This document shows, one piece after another, positions 37,800 to 50,128 of a DNA stretch of 64,000 nucleotides. Numbering within the stretch: the stretch's first letter is position 1; every line of letters begins with the position of its first letter. The DNA is taken from NCBI RefSeq assembly GCF_921293095.1, contig NC_060249.1, positions 74,287,907 to 74,351,906 of the forward strand, written 5' to 3'. The DNA comes from Ischnura elegans (taxonomy: Eukaryota; Arthropoda; Insecta; Odonata; Coenagrionidae). The position numbers and the translations under genes are program-made. The notes beneath the pieces are model-generated. The model was not told the origin of the DNA, made no database searches, and saw nothing but the letters and a program-made list of their open reading frames with translations.

Positions 37800-40040
37800 A
37801 AGTTTGTTGCTTAGAAAGAAATATCAAACGCCAATATTATGTCAAGTGCTTTCAGTTGATAATCAATCTAATTATAAATATACGTCAGTGATTAAGCACT
37901 TAACTCTAGTGTAAATATAGGTGCTCACATTTCGACGAAGGACCTCATTATATTCCAATTAAATAGTAAAGGCAGGTAACCATTTTGAGATAGTAAAGAC
38001 TTCTCCGTCAGGGTGTATGCACAACTAATCACTATGACGAACAAAACATCAGTCGCGGATTCAATGGGAGGGTTTTAAGGGGTCATGATAATTTTATCAA
38101 CAATTTATAATCAATAGTTTAACATTTTTGTATCCTTGTAAATGAGTAAAGGGAATGAGTATGCAAATTCATGCATACGAGTCCCAAACGTGAGAGATGT
38201 TTGAGTTATATTTATCGTAGAGTGTAGATCCTACAGTAAAAACAACAAGCTCAAAAATAAAATAAGCTATGCACTAACTTTTTAGGCATTAGGGAGCATG
38301 GATTTGAGTGTCTAAAATTTAGTTGGCTAACCCAAAGGGAGCATTAACTGGGATATGCTTATTTTTTCATCATTTTCATTATCAAAAATTTTACAAGAGA
38401 GAACGCCCCTCTCTCCCGGAGGATATTCCATTCTCCTCGTACCTAGATCATGACCCCCCCCCAAATTTGATGCTAAATCCGCCCCTATTACACATCTACA
38501 CACAAGTAGTTTCATGGAACCAAACATTAACTCCATGAAAATATGACGTAGCTAATTTCTTCTTAGATTAAACAGCTACTTTAAAGCCGATATGTTAGCA
38601 AATTTACACTACCAAGATTAATCCGAGCATAAGCAAAGAGAGCATTTTTGAAGCAAAGGCAGCAGGAAACAAAATAACAAATTTAAGCTGAGGTGAGTCT
38701 TGACATCGTGATCTTTCACTTCTCTCTTAATCCCAGATGATGTTGGTATTGCACTTAACTTGTATCGCCCGTCAAAGAGGTGTTGAAATGGATTGCAGAA
38801 AATCCTGAAGATGAATCGACATATTCTACTGCAAGCAATCGCTCCTCCCGAGTAAATGTGCCCTAAAACATCAGAAGCATGAAGCTTCAGACTAGGTAGT
38901 GAATATTTTAATAGTAGCAAGATCATGAAGAACCTCATAAAGAAATGTAATACTCCAGAAATCGAATAATTCTATTTCCCTAAGTATATATAAATGTGTA
39001 TTTCTTTTACGTCTCAGAATAGCCAGTTATGCCAAACTACGCCTCGGGAACTGCACTTTCGACAACGGTTAAACCTTCCTCTTTGCTGAAAACATCCTAG
39101 TTTCACCTTTCCTAAATAATGGCACGGTGAAGACGCTTGGTCAGTCATCACTCGTCACTTCACAGTCGTCTCTCAAATGTATCAAAGTACATGATAATAT
39201 TTATTTGATAAATACACGGGCCGTATGGCCTGTAATACCGAAGCGCCTCGATATACACCCGTGCCTTCACCAAGCGGCTCCTCTCCTTCCTTAGACATTG
39301 GTGATATCTTAAAATTTGGCTATGCTAGATGTACAAATTCAATAATTCATTCTATTCCCTTGGATTGATCTGTTAGGATTTTGAATGGGAATAAACTTTG
39401 GGTAAAGGCTTCAAATATTTGTGAGTGATAATTCACTTTTGAACACCAAGGGCACGAATCCACGTATAATACGACACGCAACTTCGGGTCGGGAAGTTCG
39501 AGAAAAGCACAGAGCGATGAGGACATATATAGGCGAAATACAAATATAGGTTTCTCGGCAAATATAGGTGAGGACGGCAAAAATGAAGGAAGATAAGAAC
39601 ACATTCAAACTGCGTGAAAACGTTTGGAACTATTGCGGTGCATTGAAGAAGTATTTATAAGATGTGATTGACGGCAGAGGTACTAAAAGCGTTATGGATG
39701 GTAGTTGCTCAAATTTTATACTACAAAGGAAAGTAGAAGTGAACAAGCGGATGTTGCAACTTCCTGTTTACAAGAGAAATTTGATATTAAGAAGACTCAT
39801 CACTCCCCACGACCGGTTGAATTTTGCCCTTTATCGCAAATTATAACTCGTTCAAAATTTGCATCATGTTCTTGAAAATTTCAGCGTATATTGATAAGAA
39901 TTTCGATAGTATATTCCTGGATCTCAAACATAAATTTACAACTGAGGAAAACCCGAGGTAAAAGTTTCAAAGTTGAAAAACAGGAAAATATTTAAAAGAG
40001 TCAATATTATGTTAGCTAAAAAAATTTAGGCAATTTCGCC
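37800..40040. other. no gene recognised
   Basis: A hAT-like end (ATCCGCCCCT after a C run, near 38450-38487) has only a doubtful partner near 38286 and no target duplication. Otherwise featureless. Confidence 0.45.
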
Positions 40041-40052
40041 GCGTTAATTTTC

Positions 40053-40101
40053 AGGTGGCCCCAACGTTTCCCGACGTCGTTGCTGGTCGCTTTTTCAAGG
40101 G
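40053..40101 (-). ncRNA. degenerate hammerhead-like motif
   Basis: The minus strand reads CCC, TTGAAAAAG, a stem of CGAC with GTCG, GGAAACGTT, GGGG. CCC/GGG would be stem I and ACGU a minimal stem III. The CTGANGA box is mutated. It lies 20 bp from the fold-back at 40121, so both may come from one Penelope-like insertion. Confidence 0.35.
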
Positions 40102-40120
40102 AATCTTATAACGAACAGTG

Positions 40121-40259
40121 AATATTAATTAAATTATACATTGCAGAATTTCTACAGAACTTATTTGAGCCCTTGATAATGTTGTTGTATGAAGCAACGA
40201 TGCGTGTCGTGCTCGCATAAGTTCTGTGGAAATATTGCAATGTATCATTTAACTATATT
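40121..40259. repeat. fold-back with about 43-bp arms and degenerate hammerhead-like loop
   Basis: Arms 40121-40164 and 40217-40259 are reverse complements at roughly 85%, sharing ATACATTGCA and ACAGAACTTAT. The loop reads GAGC, CTTGATAA, a hairpin with GTTG/CAAC, GATGCGTGTC, then GCTC. GAGC/GCTC would close stem I, CTTGATAA resembles CTGATGA, and GTGTC ends in the cleavage triplet. GAAA is mutated, so activity is not expected. Confidence 0.7.
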
Positions 40260-40261
40260 AA

Positions 40262-41600
40262 GAACTTTCACCATGTCGTACCGTATATCATACAAGATAA
40301 AAGAGTTTACTTTATACTCCAGGAAAATCTCAAGCCAATAGCTTAATCTGTAGAAAAGAAATTCGTCGCGAAAAGAAGACCCGTCGATCGGAAGTGGTGC
40401 GAAGTTTAAAATTTCACGAATGCTGGAATGTTTTCATTCCGCCCAAACGGCTGAACAATAAGGTGGATCCCATTTGTTCTCTAACACAAGGCTTTCATCC
40501 GAATTCAAGTTTTTCACATACTCAATGCTCTTTTCTTCATCACCATCACACCAGCTTCTTCATCAAGCACACTTGAGGGATAGCCCTGCCAAGCAGTACC
40601 TCAACCGGTTGACAGCGAGCAAACAGGCTACAACCGTCGGTTTAAATTTCCCTTGGGTCGAACGGACGCCATACTGAGCGGCTCACTGCATCCAGACATG
40701 TCTATCAACGATTAAGCGGACTGTGGAGCCCATTGATTCCGGGAGGGCGGCGCAAATTGAGGTCCCTTCGTGCACGGATGTAATCCAGGCCTGTACTCAC
40801 CCAGGGGTAGGATTAACGAGATCTAGTCTTCCAATTCGGTTCAGCCCTAATTGATACGTACAAGATCCCCATGTTCATTTTCACTAGTGAAATTGTTTAA
40901 AAATAAAATTGATTAATTAATGAATTTGCTCAAAAGATATCATGCCTCTGAATTTAACATGATGGATCTCTCCGTTGGGTTTCGAAACCTTTCGTTACAG
41001 TTCTGTGGGGCAGCCAGTTTATTTTTCTTTCATCTCAACAATAAATAACAAGGCTTGCAAAATTGTGTAGAAGGGTCGGTGTTTTATATGGATTCCATGA
41101 ACAATTTAAAATGGTGAACTACCATCCATAACTTCGGCTTACGAATGACCATATGACCGCATAGCATTGCCTTTCTTACACACACACACACACACACACT
41201 GACATCACCCAACTAAAGCGTTTTTCCACACACTCACATTCTGAACCTCCCTTCCCCCACTTTCAATTTTCCTCTTGCTTTTGTTGATGATTTGCCCAGA
41301 GCTTTCGCGATACTATTTTGTATAGCCGCAATCTGTCTAAAATAGCCACTCCCCAACCTCTGATTTGACGAATGATATACGTTTTTGCCACCACGAAATT
41401 TGGCCAACTTAATTACTGGCATTAAGTGCCGACTCTAGGGCCATTCGTACCTTAAAGTGAAATGAAGCTATGTTATTCTTCCATAATAATGTTTTTAAAA
41501 TACAAAATGATACCCAATGATTTTAAGCTAAAATAAATAATAATATCGCTGTGTAAAAAAAACTTTGCACCACGCCGGGCCGGTAAATATGGCATGGGAA
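40262..41600. other. no gene recognised
   Basis: Short chance frames only, plus the AC microsatellite. Confidence 0.55.
41178..41199. repeat. (AC)11 microsatellite
   Basis: Eleven perfect AC units. Confidence 0.97.
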
Positions 41601-41606
41601 TTAGCG

Positions 41607-41680
41607 AATCTTGATAGCGAAGTGGCTCGCAGAGTAGCCGAGATAGCCACTCGTGGTTCGATTCCCGGTCCAAGGGAATA
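41607..41680 (+). repeat. tRNA-like SINE head or tRNA pseudogene
   Basis: TAGCGAAGTGG fits an A box and GGTTCGATTCC at 41655 fits a B box exactly. GCGA/TCGC can form a D stem, but the anticodon loop lacks U33 and the T stem has mismatches, so this is not a working tRNA gene. Confidence 0.5.
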
Positions 41681-42054
41681 GTTATTTCTCGAAGTATTCA
41701 ATGCTAATATCACCGCCGTTCACACGGCAGGTTTGAAATGTACCACATGAAAACAAACGTCATCGTCGCAGTCGCTCAATCAGACCTATCACATGATCTT
41801 TGACTTTGTTCTTTTACTCCTGTTCGCATGAGCATAGACTGATATTCGCTCTTTCTTACACTTACTCTCGGAGAAAGACCGCGACATATATCGGCGGGAT
41901 GTAGGTGGCGTGACAGGTATGAGGGGACGCTAGAGGGAGCGAGGGTGAAGGGAAAGGTCGAATCGTTTAAGTCTGGGGAGGCGATAATGAAACTGCGAAA
42001 GCAAACGCTACGCCGAGAGTAAATGGATGGGTGTTTGGCCAGGGGAAAACACTC

Positions 42055-42073
42055 GGGGGGGGGGGGGGGGGGG
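42055..42073. repeat. run of 19 G
   Basis: Nineteen consecutive G bases in a purine-rich stretch. It may be assembly-sensitive and could form a quadruplex. Confidence 0.95.
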
Positions 42074-42421
42074 AAGGTAAGGTGGGGAGTCACGTGTTGC
42101 CGCACCAGCCTGCTGTCGCTATATTTCTTATTCTCGAGCAAGTCCTCGAGCTGATATCGGAAGGAAGGGATCAGAGCAGAGGTACCGTCATTTCGTCCCC
42201 ATCCCGTATCTCTGGCGGCCACAGCCACCGGTGACACTATCTCCGCGTTGAGGCGACGCAAGGACGTTTCACCACGACTGCGTTATTATTAAAGTAGTGA
42301 AGTACCGGTAAAGGTAGGTTTACAAGGAGCATTTGGCGAATCACCACAGCCTGTCCCTCCTCCTTAATCGAACTTCCCTCTTCACATCAAAATAAGGCCT
42401 TTGATTACTCTATAAAAGGGG

Positions 42422-42630
42422 AGCGTGGTAGCCAAGAGGGTAGATCACTTGGCTGCTAATCGAGGGGCACCTGGGTGAAATCCAGGGTGAAATTTTCGGA
42501 CACCACTAATCAAAATACTCAAAGGACAAGGTAATCCAGGGAATGGAACTAGTATAGAACGCTGCATAAGGGATATTCACACGCCTGAGGCTTAACCTGG
42601 GGCCTATCCAAAGCAACCAACAAGGTAGAA
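42422..42630 (+). repeat. tRNA-derived SINE (Ser-like head)
   Basis: GTGGTAGCCAAGAGGGTAGA resembles an A box. ACTTGGCTGCTAATCGAGG resembles the anticodon arm of tRNA-Ser(GCT). GGGTGAAATCC at 42473-42483 is a decayed B box. The cloverleaf no longer folds cleanly, and a non-tRNA body follows to about 42630. Confidence 0.55.
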
Positions 42631-42939
42631 TTAAAGAGAGAATGATTTGACTTTCCTTATCTCCTTAAATCCTTTTCTTCTCCTTTCCCCACTGACTCAA
42701 CATTTTATACACTTTTAAGCGAGTTGTTTAAGGCTTTATCTGGTGGAATTACAGCATATCAGTAGGTAAATTAAAAGTTACTGTCAATTTTCCACAAACA
42801 CTTAATTTTACTTCACGACCGATTTTACAGACAATGCGAGATTTATTAAAGCTGGCCGTGAAGAAAATTTAAACTATTCCAGGAAAATCGCCGAGGAAAA
42901 GTTTTAATTTAGTAATTAATACGCTTTTTAGCATCCCCT

Positions 42940-43145
42940 CGCATCTCAGTTCTCGCTCCATCAAATCCATTTCTCATCCAGAAGATTCCTCTCCGCGCCC
43001 ACCATGCCCAGCACTTCATCACATCATATTCGCCTCGCCCAGTTCACCATCAACATTATACTCAAAACCCAAACCTCGAGCACCTCTATATTTTCCCGTC
43101 CTCCTTCCTCGGCGTACGACCACGCAAATGAAAACAAAAAATGAT
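42940..43145 (-). pseudogene. LINE reverse-transcriptase C-terminal remnant
   Basis: Minus-strand reading gives ENIEVLEVWVLSIMLMVNW, then ARRI, a stop, then CDEVLGMVGAERNLLDE. This follows the LINE pattern KRIEAFEMWCYRRMLRVSW / TNEEVLRRVGEERNLLDE. Beyond this the frame decays. It adjoins a short repeat (43150-43225) also found at 21741. Confidence 0.6.
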
Positions 43146-43149
43146 TATT

Positions 43150-43225
43150 CGTTGCCTCGGGCGTGACTTCGCGGAATCGACCTAACATAATGAAAGGCAA
43201 AAATCTTAGTAATTCCATATAAATT
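43150..43225. repeat. dispersed repeat, copy B
   Basis: Partner of 21741-21818. It lies directly next to minus-strand LINE coding remnants at 42940-43145. Confidence 0.7.
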
Positions 43226-46200
43226 AAAAAATGTACGTAGAATTACAAAGTTTTTACTTTTCGTTATATTAAGTCGATTCTGTAAAGTAAAATCTTATAA
43301 ACTCCACTGATATGTTATTAATTTTTAATAAATATAATTGATTTTTAATCAATATTATTTATTTATAATATATAATTATATTTTGATTGCAATTTAACAC
43401 AAATTATTTTATTTATGCGAAATTACTAAGTCTTTACACTTTTCATTATACATTTAAATGTTAGGGAATACACGCAGATTAGCCAGGAGGCGAACTTCAG
43501 AAGAACACAAATAGCATCATTTTTAAAAGAGGATAATTCATTCAGGTAGAGGGTAATACCATTTTACTTGTTCCGTACCCTAAACCAGGATACTACCAAT
43601 CCGTTTCGAGCTATAAAAAGTTGAGCTTTAGGTATTTCTTGAACAACTATTCAAAATGCGACAGTTCCACAGAAAAAAACCATTTGCCTAGACCCGGATT
43701 AAAACTCTGACAACTCGAATTCGGAAGGTGATAATAAGCAAGATCCCGGCTTCGTATTCCAGTTATAGAAAATGATTTTTCCTCGGTGGGATTTGTCCAC
43801 TTTTCGTGAACTTGCGGGTTACAACGTTACGTAAGCGTTTTACACTGGCTAGTCCGCGATCGTTTTTTTAATAATTCTATCAATTAGTAAAAAAACTTGG
43901 TAACATTTCAATTATTGACGCACAATAGCCAACTCCTTAAAACACAAGTAAGTAAACTAAGTAGTTGGTAAAAAAATAAGCTATTACACACAACCTAAAA
44001 AGACAATCCGATTGTTGCATTACTTTAGCTTCAGTTTACTTTCATGTAAAATCACACTTTTTGAATCATCTACCCATTGAATTATAATCAAAATTGGCTA
44101 CAAAATACCGTATTGAAAAGTTTATTACTTTGAGGAGACTATATCAATCACAGGTGGATCCATGAGGAAAATTCCAAGGAGGGCACTAAAACATTATTCA
44201 TGTTTGAAACCGAGAGGTGAACAAGGCGAACAAGATTTCACCCAATTAGAGGCGCTCTATAGAAAATATTTAAAAAATAACATATGTATTTGCAATGGAA
44301 CTGTAAACCTCCATTTAGCAACCGATGAAAGGAATCTATGACCACCGCAAGTTTCCTGGCTTTAAATTAATTTGAGGATCCGCCTCTATCCCAAATTCCA
44401 TAATGCGGAGAATTCTCGCTTTAGTGACCATTTTAAAACTCTATCCCACAGTCCAGTCCAAGGAATCATCCACAAAAAGAATACTTTGCCGGGAAAAGAA
44501 GAACACAACGCCTCACAGAGGAAACAAAGGCTTGAGAAATTATACGAGCTGAGCCTAAGAGATGACGATCGCCGATGCCCTTCGGGACCTCTGCTCAGGG
44601 CTTCCAGTAGACCCACTCCCGCCCCCGAAGCAAAGGGACCCTTCCCTGCCGCACGCCCCGGTTCGGGCCCACCGGCTGGGACCCTCTGGGAAGAAGGTAA
44701 GATTTTGTTTGCAACACAAATTTTTTACTAACTGATTCTCATGGATTTTTTGACAAGACGGTATATTCACCACCGCTCGACCTAAAACAAAAACTTTTCG
44801 CTATCATAGATGACATGCATTGAAAAATACAATGGTACACAGAATTTGGATAGTTAAATTCTTATATTTTTAATTCAATAGTTTTCCACCGCAGCGCCAT
44901 TTTCATTTAATTAACGTGATTGGATATCAATAACAACATTCATTAACTATTTACTCAATAAGTAGAAATTCGGCTTGTCTATATTTTATTTTTATCACGA
45001 TTCATTTGGTACTTTGATTACTAATCCAGGATTTTGTCAAAGAGACACATACCAGTAACACCACACTATTATCGATGCTTAGACAATCACAGACGTAATA
45101 GTCGGCATTTTAAAAAAAATGTAGATTTTCAAAAGCAATTTTCGGAAGGGATAGAATGGAAAGCCTGATAAATGGCTTTTTTTGATGTTGTCAGTCGATG
45201 ATATAGATATAAAGGAAAAAAATTCTTTAAAATGAGAAATACTTAGTTTCTCGCGCCAATCTCAACAAGTGATGAAGAAACAATGAATAAAAAACCAACG
45301 AAGAAAATAAATATATATTAATAAAAAGTACGAAAATTAATTTTAGCAGACAAGGTACGTCTCAAGATTGGCATTTAGGGATATTAAAGTATCGAAGATA
45401 TGACAGTACATAAGAAGATAAGGGCAAATCACTATTTTACAGATCTTTGGTCATTTTACCTGGCATTCCGTAACTTTTAAGACAGGGAAATACAGAGGTT
45501 TTCCAGAGGAATGGCCAACCAGCTATCACAATTTTATTTATTCTCAAAGTTCATTGCATGCCCAATAAAAACAGTCCCCATCTGTGTAAACGGCTATAGC
45601 TACTGGAGTATATCAAAAAATGATCAGCCACTTCTGAAATAATGCGACTGAGTTCTCAATTTAATACACTTCAATCAATACCAATACCTATATCAAGATA
45701 CATTGATTCTCTTCCGTTACCACACAATTTTTCACCAAGTTCTTAAGCAATTTACTCGGAAAATCAATGGAGATGCCAAGAAATGTACCGTCCAGCAAAG
45801 GCATTGCAGAATATATTAAGAGGATGGTTCCACGTGACAAGACCATCGCCAACCTGCTGCGACGAGGCGAGATTAACACTAACTCGTTAATCCATCCCTC
45901 CACATGCTGACAGGCCAATAGCGTGCTGGGATTTCAAATGCACTAACTTCAACATCAAAAAAAGGTTGGAAAAGTATAACTTACCAGTATAAACGGGATG
46001 TACTAACTATGCTAAGACTATAAATTTGTCACATTCTATGTCATAATATTACCAGCAATAAATAATATTGCCCAACAGCATGACAATCAAGGAAATACGC
46101 ACTTGACTTTCACTATTAAAATAATAGGATAAATGTATGTATAAATGGAACTAAACAAAAAAGATACAGAACCAAAATTGTATTAACTATTAAAGTAGTA

Positions 46201-47276
46201 TATCGCAAACCACAAGAGTTATAATCAAGTATTTGAAATTTCCAACTCATCCTTCAACAATGGAAATGCTCCGAAAATCTGATGAACCATAATTTATTGT
46301 CACAATTATTTTATATTACGTAAGTGTAAATGCATTCTGAACGAAAGAGCGAAAGAAATCGATGAAACAATTGTATCATCATCATTAGTCAGCAAACTCA
46401 AGTTCGGTTTGCAGGAGATATCCACTCAATTCTCAAATTAGCTAATCTTTGCATTTTCCATGAGCCTTTCCCGTTGCTTTGAGATTACATTATAATTTTG
46501 AAGTGAAGAATCACTACATTGTACTCAAAATTTTTAATTGTAAACACAACATCATATTTGAGAATATAGGCCCACTTCCTTGAGTCGTTGGAGACGATTA
46601 CCGTACATTGCTAAGGAGAATATTAACCAGAGAAAACTGCACAGTTCAATTCCTAAATATAAAACAAGTGACCCGAACCTTCGTTTCATTAAGAGGGCTA
46701 TGTTTCGTTTCCGTTGACTCGTACGAAAATGACTATTCAGCACAAACTTATAATAATAAGAATCCCCTATAGTAATGAAAATTGCAGTGATGCAAATGTA
46801 GAAATATAAGTTCACTACTGCTGAGAGTGCCACCCACATGTGAGTGAAAATCATTCATTGGATTAAATGGAACAAAGTTTTTATGGAAATTTTCACAATA
46901 CCCTACTACTTGTTGAAACACACAAATTCATCAGTCCTACAATGGCGTTGAAGGAAATATTTTACCACAATCCTCATATATAATATCATAAGAGATATTT
47001 TTTAAATCTTAAAATAGAAGGAAAAAAGTGATGACGCCTTATTTGACGTTTTCACAATATTATAAATATGTTAATGCATCATCTCATACTCATATCAGCT
47101 AGATTTAAATACATGTTGATGCTATTAGGTTTGGTGTTAAAAAATTTTAGCATTATAACGGCCCTACTAATCCTTATTTCAATGAGACCAACTAACTGCC
47201 TCGTCTAACCCCGATCTTAATAATTTAACAAAATGTTCTAAACCCTCCAGTTGAGAAGCAGCAAGCTTACCAGCTT
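43226..47276. other. no gene recognised; one weak exon candidate
   Basis: A plus frame from 44372 becomes GC- and Pro-rich and meets a good donor-like GAAG|GTAAGA at 44697. It could be an exon ending there, but no domain or convincing acceptor supports it. The rest is AT-rich. Confidence 0.4.
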
Positions 47277-47284
47277 ATTATCAA

Positions 47285-47903
47285 CAGGGACGGGACTAGA
47301 AGTAATGTCAAGGGGGATAAATATCAGTTTGCCGACCCCCCTCTCCTGATCCCTCAACCTTCTTCCCTCACCATCCGCCGCAACTAAAATATAATACACC
47401 AGTTCAGTGGCGCGGCGAGGGGGGTTTTGGGGGATAACCCCCCCCCCCCCCCAGAGCTCAGAGAAATGTTTAAGTTTAATCCATTTTACTTTTTTGGATC
47501 AGTATTACTGATAGAATAGTGTTAGGATTAATCAAATATCCCTCAGGAAGCCGTAAAACTCGCCATTTTGAACCATTATTCTTAAAAAAAAATTCTGGAG
47601 GAGGACCCAGCAACTCCTGCTTACCATGGTTGGTGCAATACCCCCACACCCGTAAGTATTAGTTGCGCCTAAAACCCCCCCTAGCCTTAATTCCTGGCTG
47701 CGCCCTTGCACCAGTTAGCTACATTTTTAGATGCGTTAGTTGAAATTACAAACCGTACGTTTGCTATTAAGATGTTTTATAAATATTATTGTTTAATAAT
47801 TTATAAATTAAAAATTATTGGTAAATAATTTAATTAGAAATTTTAAATAAGCTTTTAAAATTTTGCCACGTGCCCCGTTTGCCCCGTCCTAGTTCCGGGC
47901 CTG
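47285..47903. mobile_element. outer hAT-type MITE of a nested pair
   Basis: Left end CAGGGACGGGACTAGAAG, right end (reverse complement) CAGGCCCGGAACTAGGA. Perfect 8-bp target duplications ATTATCAA flank it (47277-47284 and 47904-47911). It contains a second MITE (47405-47708 plus its duplication); without that the outer element is about 307 bp. Non-coding. Confidence 0.86.
47405..47708. mobile_element. inner hAT-type MITE, 304 bp
   Basis: Left end CAGTGGCGCGGCGAGG, right end (reverse complement) CAAGGGCGCAGCCAGG. Perfect 8-bp target duplications CACCAGTT at 47397-47404 and 47709-47716. A run of 15 C lies near the left end. It sits inside the older MITE at 47285-47903, so it is the younger insertion. 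Confidence 0.9.
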
Positions 47904-47911
47904 ATTATCAA

Positions 47912-49980
47912 CATGACATAGTTACTACGAACTACCTCCAACACGATCGATATTCATCAGGTGAAACGCACTCGAATTAAAGATGATTCGCAAGATGAGC
48001 AGGTGCGCTGGGAGGCCGAAAGGATCTTGGAATCCCTCGAGGTGTGGTGAAGGGGTTTCGGGGATGTGGGGGGTGCTTAAGAGGGGCAAAGGGGCTTAAG
48101 AGGGGTTGGGATGGGAAAGAAGGACCTGTAGCATTCCTTGATTAAATTACAGAGGAGTCAATGATTGGTCACAGTAGGGGAAATTTACCTCTGCGCTGAA
48201 CTGCTCCATCGCTGTGGACCGAAGAGGGTATTGATCAGGCTCCACAGTTGGGACATCTTGACAAGATGATCTAAATTAATCCCGATAAGTGGGAAGCGAA
48301 CAAATTTCCACGAAATAGGTGTTTCATCAAACAGCTGAACGACCAAAATTATTCAGAAGGGGGGAGGAAGCTTGTAGATGATTGGGAACGAGGTTAAAAT
48401 TATGCTACGAAATTTTACTTATTCCAAAAATAAAAGAAACCGACGCAATATATAAAATTAATAATAAGTAATGAACTTTCACTAAACATTTCACATTGAC
48501 TTACGCTGTAGTAAATCTACAGCATTGTACTCTTTGACACATAGTAAAGGACGCAAGATGAATTTTAGACACATTTAAAATTGTAAATAATTCTTGTGGA
48601 ACTCCGAACAATAATAATTTCTAGAATAATCTCCAATACTCATGAGTATTTCCATCCGACATGATGTCATCCACTCTACTTACGGAAGTCAGCAAGATTG
48701 TGATTGGCATTAATTGATTTTAGTATTTATCTAACTTCCCATTCAAGACATCAGGTAAAACATTCCCCTATCCCAACTCTAATTATTCTGAGGTACAAGG
48801 TTAAAGGGTATAAAGCTTACACCAAAGCAATATCTATGCCATCATAATGGCAATGTTCCCTTATATCATATTTGGTATATTGGTAACGTAGAGAGAAATT
48901 TACGAAGCTAATACTGAAGGTGTCTTATACATTTGAGTATCCATCTTGGATCACAAAGGGTACCGTAAAATAAAAGACTTTTTAGCTCATTGATTTGATG
49001 GTGATATTAAGTGGAATAGTTGTCTCTGAAAATATGAAGATATTCAATAATCAAAGGGGTGTTCAAATCTGTATTTTACGTCGGATTCTTAATAGATAAT
49101 TACTATAACCCATGGACACAAACTTGAAAGAAAAAAAATCAATATTTTGCTTTCAATCGGCTATTTTAATCGTGCCTATTCTTATTTATCATTAGCATAT
49201 CCGAATGGAATCCTAAACTCCATTAATAGCGATTACTTATTTCCCTTTTCCTGGTATCTTACTACAGTTGATTTAAGCATCTCTTCTTCCCCCACTACTA
49301 TTTAGAAATATATTTTAATTTCATTATTTCGGGAATTTCCTAATCAATTTTCGATACTTGATAGAATCAGACAATCTGATCACTTATTCAGAAAAAACAA
49401 TCGTTTGATAATTTCTTTACGCTTAGGAGCCATTCTAGATCTTCTATATTTCATCTCTGTCGAATTCGTTATCTTGATGAGACACCTCTGAACCCTCGCA
49501 TACACATCAAGTCCTCTCCATCACCACTGTCGTTTATCACCTATTCACCAAGCGCTGCGCGAGAATTCGTACCTCCACGTTAATTCATCAGGTGTAAACC
49601 GTAATCTGCGCCGCAAAATAGGTTACAGCTCATACGATAGCAACCTAATAATCGCAAGGCCTTCACTAATTCAGGATGTTACACATCAATAATAAGTTAT
49701 AAAAAATCCACTCTGGTACAATAAACGGAGATGTTAAAAATTCATTTTTCCCAAGAACAATGAAAGAACTACCCAAAATCGACGAGGAAAATCATTTAGT
49801 TGAGGTGATAATTTCACATTTTCAAACTGAGTGTCAATTATAAATGAAATGTCGATTTCATGGCCAGGTCTGTCAGAAAAAAGTACAAAAGGAATTTAAT
49901 TATTGACCACTAACACATTATAGTAGTCTCAGCTTCTTCTTTTTTGAGTTATGGTCATTGAAATAGAAAGTTCAAGGCCA
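47912..49980. other. no gene recognised
   Basis: AT-rich, except for a G-rich patch near 48050-48115. Nothing nameable. Confidence 0.55.
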
Positions 49981-50093
49981 TGAGGGAAAGATAGAAAATT
50001 AACTTCAGCGGATTTGGATTTAAATATAAATACCATTTTTTCTTCATCTTTGCGAGGCTAAAACCACTTGCATTATTTCAACGGTATATTTTC
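49981..50093. repeat. direct duplication, copy 1
   Basis: Shares TGAGGGAAAG, CTTCATCTTTG-GAG and CCACTTGCATTATTTCAAC with 50820-50930, 839 bp apart, same orientation. The two copies bracket a 177-codon open frame. Confidence 0.75.
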
Positions 50094-50128
50094 ACTTCCA
50101 AAAAAGTACGAAATTCATTTTTTCTTCT

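Noticed and set aside
38286-38487. hAT MITE
   Set aside because: The right end looks hAT-like, but the left partner is poor and no 8-bp target duplication was found.
41171-41200. CRISPR-like or other array
   Set aside because: It is a plain dinucleotide microsatellite. No spaced direct repeats of CRISPR type occur anywhere, and the DNA is eukaryotic in character.
41607-41680. Functional tRNA gene
   Set aside because: A and B boxes are present, but the anticodon loop lacks U33 and the T stem is mismatched; better described as a SINE head or pseudogene.
41776-42261. Minus-strand 161-codon open frame
   Set aside because: It crosses a run of 19 G that encodes only a proline string. No motif is seen, so it is probably chance in GC-rich DNA.
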